A DNA stretch of 16,873 nt from Azohydromonas lata NBRC 102462 (GCA_945878385.1 CAMCTE010000033.1:1-16873), one strand, 5' to 3'; shown: positions 6,576 to 14,206, numbered from the stretch's first letter. The notes: generated from the letters alone by a model not told the origin. Numbers and translations: made by a program.

Positions 6576-8140
6576 TGAGTGCAACCGAGCTGGAGATCAA
6601 GCTCCAGATCCCCGACGAGGCACTGCCTGCCGTGCGTTCCCGCATGGCGGGCGCTTCGGCTGTTCGCACCCGGATGCAAGCCATCTACTTCGACACCGAA
6701 CAAGGTGATTTGGGGCGGGCAGGTGTGGCGCTTCGGCTGCGGCGCGAGGGCAGCCATTGGGTCCAGACGCTCAAGGCCAGCCGTGGCGATGGGGACGCCT
6801 TTGAGCGGCACGAACACAACGTGCCCCGCGCGGGTGCCGCCGAACCGGCCCTGGATGTGTCGCTGCACAGTGGGACACCGGCCGGAGATGCCTTGGTGCA
6901 GGCCCTGAGTGGAGCGGCCGGACCCGGCGCAGCACCGCCCGATTTGCGCGAACTGTTTCGCACCGACATCCAGCGTACGCACCGCCTGCACAGGCTCAAG
7001 GGCGGCTGTGTGGAAATGGCCCTTGATGAAGGGGTGATCCGCTGCGGCCATCTCACCTGGCCGGTGCAGGAGTTGGAAATCGAGCACAAGAGCGGGCGGC
7101 GTGGGGTAGTGCCGGAGGCGGCCAGCCAGTGGGTGCAACGCCATGGCCTGTGGCTGGATACCCGCAGCAAGGCCGAGCGCGGCCACCGCCTGTGGCAGGC
7201 TCGCATCGGCCAAGCCGTGATGCCAGACGATGCGCGGGTGTCCGGGGCGGTGTCGGCCTCAGAGGCATTCAAGGCTGCACCGGCTTGTCTGCATGCCGCA
7301 GGCGCAGCCGCCGATGTGGCGCTGCAGGCCGGCTTGCTCAAGCCCTTGTTGCCGGCACTACTGGCCAACGCCAGTGAACTGGCCGGTGGCACGGGTACGG
7401 AAGAACACATTCATCAATTGCGGGTGTCCATTCGGCGCCTTCGTTCGGTCGTTCGGCTGGGGGACCGCTGGATGCCGGCGTGGCCCGAGCCGGTGATGAG
7501 CTGCATCATCGGCCTGTTCCGAACGCTTGGCGCCCAGCGCGACCGCGATGTGGTGGAGCGCGAGTGGGGGCCGGCACTGCAGCGGGCCGGATGCCCGATG
7601 CAGGGTGTGCCGCCCCGGGGCGAGGCGTTCACTCCACCCGACCTGGTGCAAGCACTGCGTGCCCGTGAATTGAATTGGGCTTGGTTGTGGCTGTTGCGCG
7701 CAGCAGGAGACCATGAATCGACGGTGCCGGTGTCGGCCTTAGCGGCGGGTTTGCACGAACGCCTGGAACGGTGGGCGGCAGAAATCAGTCAGCAGGCCGT
7801 GCGGTTTGAGCGCTTGGACGAGCCCGCCCAGCACGACTTGCGCAAACGCATCAAGCGCCTGCGCTATGCCTTGGACTCCACCGCCTTGCTTGATCTGAGC
7901 GGCCCACTTAAACCCCGGCGGGAGTACACCGAAGCATTGGCCCTGGCGCAGACGGTGATGGGCCAGTACTGTGACTTGCTGACTGCGCGCGATGTTTGGC
8001 GCCAGGCCTGTGAGCAAGACGCACAGGCCTGGTTTGCCGTGGGTTGGATCAGTGCAGAGATCGGCCGCATGAAACCGAATGTGGCCAAGACGCTGCGCCG
8101 GCACGGCCGCATTGACAAGCGCTGGCGAGCGGCCGCCTAG
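6575..8140 (+). CDS. CYTH-CHAD protein (triphosphatase / polyphosphate-binding)
   Basis: The 521-residue protein begins with a CYTH domain bearing the signature ExExK as ELEIK (5-9), then YFDT (38-41), LRLRREG (53-59), QTLK (64-67), QELEIEHKSG (165-174) and SKAERGHRL (198-206). CYTH enzymes hydrolyse inorganic triphosphate or related substrates in an acidic, metal-binding tunnel. From about residue 230 a helical CHAD domain follows, with IHQLRVSIRRLRS (279-291) and DLRKRIKRLRYALD near the end. CHAD domains are rich in conserved His, Arg and Lys and bind polyphosphate. The domain order resembles E. coli YgiF. No signal peptide is present, so it is cytoplasmic. It overlaps the PhoX stop by one base. 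Coupling to a Pi-scavenging phosphatase and proximity to ppk1 suggest a role in polyphosphate handling, which is inference. Confidence 0.92.
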   Translation: MSATELEIKLQIPDEALPAVRSRMAGASAVRTRMQAIYFDTEQGDLGRAGVALRLRREGSHWVQTLKASRGDGDAFERHEHNVPRAGAAEPALDVSLHSGTPAGDALVQALSGAAGPGAAPPDLRELFRTDIQRTHRLHRLKGGCVEMALDEGVIRCGHLTWPVQELEIEHKSGRRGVVPEAASQWVQRHGLWLDTRSKAERGHRLWQARIGQAVMPDDARVSGAVSASEAFKAAPACLHAAGAAADVALQAGLLKPLLPALLANASELAGGTGTEEHIHQLRVSIRRLRSVVRLGDRWMPAWPEPVMSCIIGLFRTLGAQRDRDVVEREWGPALQRAGCPMQGVPPRGEAFTPPDLVQALRARELNWAWLWLLRAAGDHESTVPVSALAAGLHERLERWAAEISQQAVRFERLDEPAQHDLRKRIKRLRYALDSTALLDLSGPLKPRREYTEALALAQTVMGQYCDLLTARDVWRQACEQDAQAWFAVGWISAEIGRMKPNVAKTLRRHGRIDKRWRAAA

Positions 8141-8150
8141 AGCTGACGGC

Positions 8151-9968
8151 TCAGCCGATCGGCAGGCGCGCCGGGATGCGCGGCTGGCCTTCAAGCACCG
8201 GAGAGTTGCGGATGCCGCCAATTCGGTTCTGGCCAGCCTGCACATTGAAGCCGCGCACGAAGCGCTGGCGCCCACCACGCTGGGCGATCGTTTCCACCGC
8301 AAAGTAGTCCATCGCCAGTGAATGTTGTCCAGCCGTCAAGACCGCATAGCCGCGGATGTCCAGGTCCACATGCTTGATGTGCGGATTGGTGGTGGAGCGC
8401 AGGGCCGCGTCGTAGAGGGTTTGGGTCTCGGCCGGGGCGGGCAGGCCCGGTGAGGTCACCGATTGCACGACAAATTCGCAGGCCACGGCACCCGTGTACT
8501 GGCGCTGCTGGTCGCCCGGCATGTTCAGCGCGGTGGGCGTATAGGCCAGCGGGTTGTTCGGGTCGTCGGTGATGTCGGCTACCCACATGGAGTGCACATC
8601 CCCAGTCAGGATCACCAGGTTGTCCACACCCTGGGTGGTGAAGCCACCATCTCCGCGGATGCGGTCGATCAGGCGCTGGCGTTCGGCGTTGTAGGCATCC
8701 CAGGCGTCACCATTGAGGCCCACCGGCCCGCCGCTGCGCTTCAAGCCCGGTGCCACGATCCATTGGTGGAACACCACCTGGTTGCACCACAGTTTCCAGC
8801 GTGCGGTCGAGTCTTCCAACCCGGTGGCCAGGAACTCGAATTGGTCAGCCCCCAGCATCTCCCGGTTCGGGTCGTTGCGTTCGTTGAGTTCGGCCGGCCC
8901 GCTGGCACCAATCGGCGTGGAGAGTTGGCGGTCGCGTGCATAGAGCCGCGAGTCGGTCATGAACAAGTCGACATTGGGGCCATAGGACAGCTTGCGGTGG
9001 ATGCGTTTGGCCCCTTCGCCTTGCGGGTCGGGCAAGCGGATGGGCATCCATTCGTCGTAGGCCTTGCGGGCCACCCCGATGCGGTCGTTGAAGTCTGCAC
9101 CGGGCACGCCCGTGTTGCCGGTGGTGCCTTCAGAATAGGCGTTGTCGGTGGATTCGTGGTCGTCCCAGATGGTGATGAAGGGAAACTGCCGGTGCAGTTC
9201 CATCAGGTCGGGGTCTTGTTTGTAGAAGGCGTGACGCGTGCGGTAGTCCTGCAGGCTGATGATTTCATGGGCAGGCAGCACGCTGCGGGTATTGCCATAG
9301 GCGCCGTCGGCGTACTCGTAGATGTAGTCGCCCAGGTGGACGATGGCGTCCAGGTCTTGCCGCTGCGCCAGGAAGCGGTAGGCGTTGAAGAAACCGTGCG
9401 GGATGCTGGAGCAGCTCACCACGCCCAAGCGCACCGACTGCCAGGCGCTGCTGGTGGCGCCGGGCGCCGTGCGGGTGCGGCCTGTTACCGAGTTCACGCC
9501 CTGGCAGGTGAAGCGGTAATAGTAGGTGGTGGCAGGCTGCAGGCCGCCTGGGTCCATCTTCACCGTGTAGTCGCGCGCGGCGGTGGCCGCTTGCGTGGTG
9601 CTCAGTACTCGACGGCGAAGGTCGGGGTCGCTGAAGACTTCCAGCGTCACATCCACTGCGGCGGCGCCGGGCACGGTCACGCGGGTCCAAAAGATCACGC
9701 TGGTGTCGGTGGGGTCGCCGGTGGCCACGCCATGCAGGAACGCAGCCCGGGCTGCTCCCGCAGACGCCACGCGTCGCATGGCCGATGTGTCGGTGGTGCG
9801 GTCAGAGACGCCTTGCGCGGTGGCTGCCGATTCGTCTGCCCCACCACCGCAACCGGTGAGCACCAGGCCCGTTCCGGCCGCAGGCAGTGAGAACAGGAAG
9901 CGGCGGCGGTTCAACCGCGCACTCAGGCGTTGGGCGTGACGGCGGCGGATGGAACGGGGTGCGCTCAT
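8151..9968 (-). CDS. phoD: PhoD-family alkaline phosphatase, lipoprotein (first copy)
   Basis: PhoD enzymes are Tat-exported, iron- and calcium-dependent phosphodiesterases/monoesterases. The 605-residue product has a twin-arginine motif NRRRFLFS (20-27), a short hydrophobic segment and lipobox LTGC with Cys40. Then come an N-terminal fibronectin-like region (FLHGVATGDPTDTSVIFWTR, 78-97; GLQPATTYYYRF) and the catalytic domain: VVSCSSIPHGFFN (183-195), HLGDYIYEY (211-219), SLQDYRTR, IWDDHES (267-273), and VILTGDVHSMW around 451-461, with QSVTSPGL after it. Start support is AAGGA at 9978-9982. It lies 54 bp downstream of a second phoX on the same strand, so the two probably form an operon. It converges on the CYTH-CHAD gene with 10 bp between the stops, so readthrough antisense is possible. 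Confidence 0.92.
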   Translation of the reverse strand: MSAPRSIRRRHAQRLSARLNRRRFLFSLPAAGTGLVLTGCGGGADESAATAQGVSDRTTDTSAMRRVASAGAARAAFLHGVATGDPTDTSVIFWTRVTVPGAAAVDVTLEVFSDPDLRRRVLSTTQAATAARDYTVKMDPGGLQPATTYYYRFTCQGVNSVTGRTRTAPGATSSAWQSVRLGVVSCSSIPHGFFNAYRFLAQRQDLDAIVHLGDYIYEYADGAYGNTRSVLPAHEIISLQDYRTRHAFYKQDPDLMELHRQFPFITIWDDHESTDNAYSEGTTGNTGVPGADFNDRIGVARKAYDEWMPIRLPDPQGEGAKRIHRKLSYGPNVDLFMTDSRLYARDRQLSTPIGASGPAELNERNDPNREMLGADQFEFLATGLEDSTARWKLWCNQVVFHQWIVAPGLKRSGGPVGLNGDAWDAYNAERQRLIDRIRGDGGFTTQGVDNLVILTGDVHSMWVADITDDPNNPLAYTPTALNMPGDQQRQYTGAVACEFVVQSVTSPGLPAPAETQTLYDAALRSTTNPHIKHVDLDIRGYAVLTAGQHSLAMDYFAVETIAQRGGRQRFVRGFNVQAGQNRIGGIRNSPVLEGQPRIPARLPIG

Positions 9969-10022
9969 GATCGGGATTCCTTGCAGTGCAGTGGGGCTGC
10001 GGGGTGGTGTGGTGCAGGCCGC

Positions 10023-11462
10023 TTAGGCCTGGAAGTGGGGCGTCACGGCCGTGGGCAGCGTGAGTTCGTACAGCATTCCAGGGCCGTTCATGTAGCCGCC
10101 CAGGGGGTTGCGTCCGCCACGGTCGCTGGTGAAATACAGGCGCCGACCATCGGGAGAAAACGCGATGCCGGCAATCTCGGATTGGTCCTGGTTCACCACC
10201 CGCAACAGCACCTTGGGCTCGCGCGGTGCGTCGGGCGTGAGCACGCAGATTTCCATGTTGCCGCCGTCCTCGCACACCAGGATTTCGCCGGCGGCGGTGA
10301 CGGTGAGGTTGTCCACACCGGTCAGCACGCTGGCCGCATCGGTGCCGGCGCGGTAGACGATGTCCAGCGTCATGGCGCGGGTGTCCAGCGCCCAGATGGT
10401 GTCGTCGCCCTTGGTGGAGAAGTACGCGATGCCTTCCCTAAACCAGATGCCTTCGCCGCCATCAAAGGGCGTGCTCATGGGGTTGCGGTTTTCGGATTGG
10501 GGTTCGTAGGCATCACCGGCGGCTACCCACTGAACGGGTTGCGGACCCTGGGTGAGGATGGCATCGACCCCCAAGCCTTTGACCTGCAAGACCTCCAGGC
10601 TGCCGCGCTGCAGACGGGGCCGCTTGGCTCCAGTGGGCCAATCCAGCATCGTGCTGCGGAATCGGTAGAGGCGCCCGTCGGGCGCATCCTCGGTCATGTA
10701 CAGCGAACGCGTGGCGGCGTCGATGGCCACGGCCTCGTGCGAGAACAGACCCAAGGCCGGGCGCGCCACGGCGGGTATTTGCCCCAACGGGTCGCATTCC
10801 CAAACCTGCCCCTTGGGCACTTCTTCGCAAGACAGCCAGGTGCCCCACGGCGTGACGGCGCCTGCGCAGTTGAAGGTGGTGCCCGACAGGATCGGGTACG
10901 CATCCACGATGCGTCCGGTGCGGTCAAAACGCAGCGCACCGGCGCCGCCCAGGCCCGGTGTGAATTCGCCCAGGGCATTGCCCAGCGTGGCGAACTGCGG
11001 GACGGTAAAACCGATGGAGCCGGCGCCGGGCACTTCGCTGTTGGAACAATACACCCAGCCGCCATCGGCCAGGGGCACCACGCCACCGCCGTCATTGAAG
11101 ATGTGCCAGAGGTACGGCTTGCCTGCTGCGGGCGCTTCGCCGGCCACCGCCACCACTCGGGTGCTGAAGCCTGCGGGGGTCATCACGCCGTTGGCATCGG
11201 GCGCGCGCAAGGGGCCGATCAGCGGGGCCAGTGCGCTGGCAGCACGAGCGGCCTGGGTGGTGCGGCGTACCTCGGATTCCATCGTAGAGCCGCTCGGCAG
11301 CGTCTCCTCGGCGCCGCCGCCGCAGGCGGAAATCAAGGGTACGCAGCCTACGCCGGCTGCTACCTTGAACATCGCCCGCAAGGCCTCGCGCCGAGACTGC
11401 AGGATTGCGCGTGACACCGCACCTTCGTGCTGACCTGTCAGTGGTGAGTATTGATAAGGCAT
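10023..11462 (-). CDS. PhoX-family phosphatase (DUF839), short form
   Basis: The 479-residue protein belongs to the DUF839/PhoX family but is about 165 residues shorter than the neighbouring PhoX. The N-terminus combines a twin-arginine motif SRREAL (23-28) with a hydrophobic stretch ending in LISAC, Cys47 being a likely lipid anchor. The family signature is FNCAGAVTPWGTWLSCEE (197-214); SHEAVAID, YMTEDAPDGRLYRF, GGEGIWF and ILVCEDGGNMEICV follow and form a beta-propeller. Start support is GGAG at 11471-11474, eight bases before the ATG. It is the first gene of an apparent operon with phoD (54 bp gap). The large difference in length and limited resemblance outside the motifs argue against a recent duplication of the PhoX at 4641. 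Phosphatase activity is likely but the substrate is not evident. Confidence 0.88.
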   Translation of the reverse strand: MPYQYSPLTGQHEGAVSRAILQSRREALRAMFKVAAGVGCVPLISACGGGAEETLPSGSTMESEVRRTTQAARAASALAPLIGPLRAPDANGVMTPAGFSTRVVAVAGEAPAAGKPYLWHIFNDGGGVVPLADGGWVYCSNSEVPGAGSIGFTVPQFATLGNALGEFTPGLGGAGALRFDRTGRIVDAYPILSGTTFNCAGAVTPWGTWLSCEEVPKGQVWECDPLGQIPAVARPALGLFSHEAVAIDAATRSLYMTEDAPDGRLYRFRSTMLDWPTGAKRPRLQRGSLEVLQVKGLGVDAILTQGPQPVQWVAAGDAYEPQSENRNPMSTPFDGGEGIWFREGIAYFSTKGDDTIWALDTRAMTLDIVYRAGTDAASVLTGVDNLTVTAAGEILVCEDGGNMEICVLTPDAPREPKVLLRVVNQDQSEIAGIAFSPDGRRLYFTSDRGGRNPLGGYMNGPGMLYELTLPTAVTPHFQA

Positions 11463-11576
11463 CGCATGAACTCCGAAAGCGGGCTTGAGACCCTAGGGTT
11501 TCGATGGAAGCGGATGCTAAAGAGAAGAGAAATGAATATCAAAACCGCAGAAGTGACGCTGTGTTCGACATTTCCC

Positions 11577-11596
11577 TTTGTGAAAGTCGTCACAAA
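11577..11596. promoter_or_regulatory. CRP/FNR-family operator candidate
   Basis: TTTGTGAAAGTCGTCACAAA contains TGTGA-N6-TCACA, an exact match to the CRP core consensus, flanked by further symmetric TT and AA. It lies 115-134 bp upstream of the short phoX start. The site is seen directly; the identity of the regulator is inferred. Confidence 0.5.
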
Positions 11597-11667
11597 TTCA
11601 TCAGTGCTCACGTCGCGGAGGACCAGCGTCCAAATTCGGTGGAGCGATCGCTGCAGGTGATCCAAGT

Positions 11668-11685
11668 GATGGAAATGATGTGAAT
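11668..11685 (-). promoter_or_regulatory. Candidate Pho box for the short-phoX/phoD operon
   Basis: The minus strand reads ATTCACATCATTTCCATC, with TTCAC and TCCAT 11 bp apart, matching the ugd box at 12 of 18 positions. It is 205 bp from the start codon, implying a leader of about 180 nt in which the CRP-type site would be downstream of the promoter. That unusual position lowers confidence. Confidence 0.35.
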
Positions 11686-11743
11686 CGGTGGATCGAAGCC
11701 ATCAAATTTCTGACACCCCCCGGACAGGGGGACTGGTCGTTGT

Positions 11744-11765
11744 TCACCCTACTTAAGGGGGGTGA
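11744..11765. promoter_or_regulatory. 22 bp near-perfect palindrome, operator candidate
   Basis: Outer arms TCACCC and GGGTGA and centre CTTAAG are fully symmetric; only the two intervening positions on each side (TA versus GG) break symmetry. It lies 182 bp upstream of ATG 11948. The size and symmetry suit a dimeric regulator, though an RNA hairpin is also possible. No regulator gene is present in the window. Confidence 0.4.
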
Positions 11766-11850
11766 TCTGGCAAGGCGGACTGGCAAATCCTGACTTGTGT
11801 GGAGTGCGCGGGTCCCCAGTGCTGAATGATGAGCCTCGCTCCTTCGGTCT

Positions 11851-11868
11851 GTTCATCAGGTTGCCATG
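11851..11868 (+). promoter_or_regulatory. Pho box upstream of the 117-residue ORF
   Basis: The plus strand reads GTTCATCAGGTTGCCATG, with TTCAT and GCCAT 11 bp apart. It resembles the plcP box in its first half and the ugd box in its second. It is 79 nt before the start codon. Confidence 0.45.
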
Positions 11869-11875
11869 TCGGATG

Positions 11876-11890
11876 CAGACACTGTGTCTG
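11876..11890. repeat. 15 bp perfect inverted repeat
   Basis: CAGACACTGTGTCTG is symmetric around its central base. It begins 7 bp after the Pho box at 11851-11868, where a -10 element would be expected, so it could be an operator for a repressor or a small hairpin at the 5' end of the transcript. Confidence 0.3.
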
Positions 11891-11947
11891 ACCCGCTTCG
11901 AACGGGCATCGCGGTCACCGAAGCAACACCTGACCCAGGAGCTCATC

Positions 11948-12301
11948 ATGGATCACCCCATTCTTTCGATTACCGAATTCGCTGAGCACTTCCGTCGTAA
12001 GGCAAGGGATTTGGGCTTCGACGCCTGCGAATTTCTTGAACTCACGCCCTGTCAGACCATCACCTGGGGCTCCAGCAGGGCTGCATTTGGCGTGGTCATC
12101 AGCGGGGAAGCGATCATCGGCAACCGGTATCTCACTCTGGTCCGATGCTCGTGCGAAGAGTTCGAGATTGCCGATGCTGACGGCCTGCATGTGTTGGCTG
12201 GCGCAGACGGCGCTCGCGTGTTCATGGCGCGACTGGGCCCGCTGGCCAGCCCAAAATTGTCAGGAGGCTCCCTCTCAGAAGCCGAGCGCCATTGGCAGTG
12301 A
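11948..12301 (+). CDS. Hypothetical 117-residue protein
   Basis: I do not recognise this protein. It has 117 residues, no signal peptide and no membrane segment. The N-terminal third (ILSITEFAEHFRRKARDLGF) looks helical. The middle (AAFGVVISGEAIIGNRYLTL, then FEIADADGLHVLAGADGARV) looks like alternating beta strands, loosely reminiscent of a cupin-like barrel but without the usual His/Glu metal ligands. Cysteines occur at about residues 27, 35, 66 and 68. AGGAG at 11937-11941 sits six bases before the ATG, giving good start support. It is followed 89 bp later by the second phoD on the same strand, and a Pho box lies upstream, so it may belong to the phosphate regulon. Function unknown. Confidence 0.65.
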   Translation: MDHPILSITEFAEHFRRKARDLGFDACEFLELTPCQTITWGSSRAAFGVVISGEAIIGNRYLTLVRCSCEEFEIADADGLHVLAGADGARVFMARLGPLASPKLSGGSLSEAERHWQ

Positions 12302-12329
12302 ACCCTCTCGAACCTGCCTAAGTTGCTGC

Positions 12330-12347
12330 TGTCACAGCATCGACTTG
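12330..12347 (+). promoter_or_regulatory. Candidate Pho box upstream of the second phoD
   Basis: TGTCACAGCATCGACTTG has a perfect first half (CTGTCAC when the preceding C is included) and a degenerate second half GACTT at the correct 11 bp phase; 10 of 18 positions match the 2118-2135 box. The 43 nt to the start codon fits a PhoB promoter with a short leader and the GGAGA ribosome binding site. Confidence 0.4.
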
Positions 12348-12390
12348 AAGCCGGGCTAGGGTTCGGTAACCGACACTTTGGAGAACCCCA

Positions 12391-14097
12391 ATGGTTGCCT
12401 TCGACCGACGCCGATTTCTGACTCAAACGCTTTCTGCGTCTGCACTGGCCGCAACGGGCATCAGCGTGTCGGGGTGTTTCTCGAACGATGAGCCTGACCC
12501 CGAATTCCTTTACGGTGTGGCCAGTGGTGACCCATTGGCCGATCGGGTCATTCTTTGGACTCACGCCAAGGTTCGAGACGCTGACACTGCCGTCAATCTC
12601 GAGTGGGAGGTGGCTGCCGACAACACTTTCGCAGTGCCTGTGGCAAGAGGTACGGTCACCACGGGCCCGGAAGTGGGTTTCACGGTGAAGGTGGATGCCA
12701 CCGGATTGCAGCCTGGCACCGAGTACTTTTTCCGCTTTAAAAGCCTCGCCGCCACCTCACCAGTGGGACGGACTCGCACCTTGCCCACGGGTGCTCCCTC
12801 TGCCGTCCGGTTGGCCGTGCTTTCGTGCTCGAACTACCCAGCGGGCTTTTTCAATGTGTATGGTGCGGTGGCGTCAAGTGACGCCCAGTATGCAGTGCAT
12901 CTGGGCGACTACATCTACGAATATGCCGCCAACGGTTACGCTTCATCTGCCGCTGCCAGTTTGGGTCGAGTCTCGGTTCCGGCGACCGAAATCTTTTCGT
13001 TGCAAGACTACAGGACCCGGTACGCTCAGTATCGCTCCGACCCTGACGCAAAAGTTCTACATGGCCGCATGCCCATGATCGCGGTTTGGGACGACCATGA
13101 ACTGGCCAATGACGCCTGGCGAGACGGTGCCGAGAACCACACGGCGGCTACAGAGGGCTCGTTCGCAGCCCGCCGCGCAGCCGCACAGCAGGCCTATCAC
13201 GAGTGGATGCCTATCCGCACGGGCAGCGACCGTGGCGCCATCTACCGCAGCTTCAATTTTGGTTCGCTGCTGACCCTGCACATGCTGGATACGCGAATGG
13301 TGGGCCGTGATCAGCAGATCGATGTGACGGCCTTATTGAATCCAGCTACAGCCGCCCAGGCTCAGGCCACATTTGCGTCACCTAACCGGCAGATGCTCGG
13401 CACGGCCCAACTTCAGTGGCTACAGACGGGATTGACCCAGTCGACTGCCACCTGGCAGGTGTTGGGTCAGCAGGTGTTGATGGGGCGGATGGAGTTCCCC
13501 GCCTCCATACTGCAGGCGCTGAACCCTAGCAACACTTCGCCGGAAGCGCAGGCTGCAGGCCAGGCCGCGATCAACAACTACCTTGTGGCCAAAGCCAAAC
13601 GCGTTGCGGGCGCGGCGTTGAGTGCCAGTGAGGCTGCCCTGCTGGATACCCGACTCAATCCCAAGCTGGGTTACAACCTCGACGCGTGGGATGGTTACTT
13701 GGCCGCTCGCGAAACCGTGCTGGGATCCGCCTTGCAGTTACGCAAGCGTCTGGTGGTTCTGGCGGGTGACACCCACAACGCTTGGCACAGCAATCTGACC
13801 CTCAAGGGGCTGATTCCTGGCGGTCCGCCCGAAGGTACCAAAGTAGGTGAAGAATTTGCCACGCCGTCAGTATCCTCTCCTGGATTGGAGGAAGCTCTGA
13901 CGCTGCCGCCTGCTCAGGTGGAGGCCATCTTTAGGGGCGTTGTAGATGACCTGCGTTGGATCGACGCCTCGCGTCGCGGATATTTGAAGATGACCTTCAC
14001 CGCCACCGAAGCCAAGGGCGAGTGGGTCTTCGTGAACACCATCAAGAGCCAAACATACACAGCTGCAGTGGGGCACACGGCAACCTTCACCGCCTGA
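12391..14097 (+). CDS. phoD: PhoD-family alkaline phosphatase, lipoprotein (second copy)
   Basis: The 568-residue product has a very short n-region, twin-arginine motif DRRRFLTQ (5-12) and lipobox SVSGC with Cys29, so it is a predicted Tat-exported lipoprotein. PhoD-family segments follow: FLYGVASGDPLADRVILWTH (39-58), GLQPGTEYFFRF, GRTRTLP, VLSCSNYPAGFFNVY (143-157), HLGDYIYEY (170-178), SLQDYRTRYAQYRSDPD, VWDDHELANDAW (232-243), EWMPIR, MLGTAQLQWLQTGL, VVLAGDTHNAWH (about 455-466) and SVSSPGLEEAL. Compared with the PhoD at 8151 it carries an insertion around 360-430 (residues after MGRMEFPA). The two are clearly diverged paralogues. GGAGA at 12380-12384 precedes the ATG by six bases. It probably has its own promoter but could be co-transcribed with the 117-residue ORF. 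Confidence 0.93.
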   Translation: MVAFDRRRFLTQTLSASALAATGISVSGCFSNDEPDPEFLYGVASGDPLADRVILWTHAKVRDADTAVNLEWEVAADNTFAVPVARGTVTTGPEVGFTVKVDATGLQPGTEYFFRFKSLAATSPVGRTRTLPTGAPSAVRLAVLSCSNYPAGFFNVYGAVASSDAQYAVHLGDYIYEYAANGYASSAAASLGRVSVPATEIFSLQDYRTRYAQYRSDPDAKVLHGRMPMIAVWDDHELANDAWRDGAENHTAATEGSFAARRAAAQQAYHEWMPIRTGSDRGAIYRSFNFGSLLTLHMLDTRMVGRDQQIDVTALLNPATAAQAQATFASPNRQMLGTAQLQWLQTGLTQSTATWQVLGQQVLMGRMEFPASILQALNPSNTSPEAQAAGQAAINNYLVAKAKRVAGAALSASEAALLDTRLNPKLGYNLDAWDGYLAARETVLGSALQLRKRLVVLAGDTHNAWHSNLTLKGLIPGGPPEGTKVGEEFATPSVSSPGLEEALTLPPAQVEAIFRGVVDDLRWIDASRRGYLKMTFTATEAKGEWVFVNTIKSQTYTAAVGHTATFTA

Positions 14098-14186
14098 CAC
14101 TCGTGTCGGTCAAGCGCGCATCGGTGCCCACGATCTCGTCACATGCCTCTTTCGTGCTGCGTGAGCTTGCAGTTTGACGGTCGCAC

Positions 14187-14206
14187 AACCGAAATCCATT
14201 TCGGTT
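14187..14206 (+). terminator. Candidate terminator after the second phoD
   Basis: AACCGAAAT-CC-ATTTCGGTT is a perfect inverted repeat (practical stem 8 bp, loop TCCA) 90 bp after the phoD stop. It is followed by TGGTGTC rather than a T-run, so termination strength is uncertain. Confidence 0.45.

Larger units (their letters stand above)
11463..11947. other. Palindrome-rich intergenic regulatory region
   Basis: No convincing gene lies in these 485 bp between the divergent phoX-phoD operon and the 117-residue ORF. It is AT-richer near 11520-11600. It holds a CRP-type inverted repeat (11577-11596), a candidate minus-facing Pho box (11668-11685), a C5/G5 hairpin (11716-11720 with 11727-11731), a 22 bp near-perfect palindrome (11744-11765), a plus-facing Pho box (11851-11868) and a 15 bp palindrome (11876-11890). 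In-frame sequence upstream of ATG 11948 is open back to 11762 but reads across these elements and has no ribosome binding site. Confidence 0.6.

Noticed and set aside
8140..8152. GAGC-TGACG-GCTC hairpin between the converging CYTH-CHAD and phoD stops
   Set aside because: A 4 bp stem with no T-tract is too weak to call a terminator.
8463..9890. Long plus-strand open frame of 475 codons antisense to phoD
   Set aside because: It is a shadow of the GC-rich phoD gene: no family features, low-complexity Gly/Val/His-rich product, and the opposite strand has clear PhoD motifs.
9930..11414. Long plus-strand open frame of 494 codons antisense to the short phoX
   Set aside because: Again an antisense shadow; the minus strand carries the NCAG...TPWGT PhoX signature and a ribosome binding site.
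11762..11947. In-frame N-terminal extension of the 117-residue ORF starting at GTG 11762
   Set aside because: It lacks a ribosome binding site, runs through the palindrome and Pho box, and reads as low-quality protein; ATG 11948 has a well-placed AGGAG.
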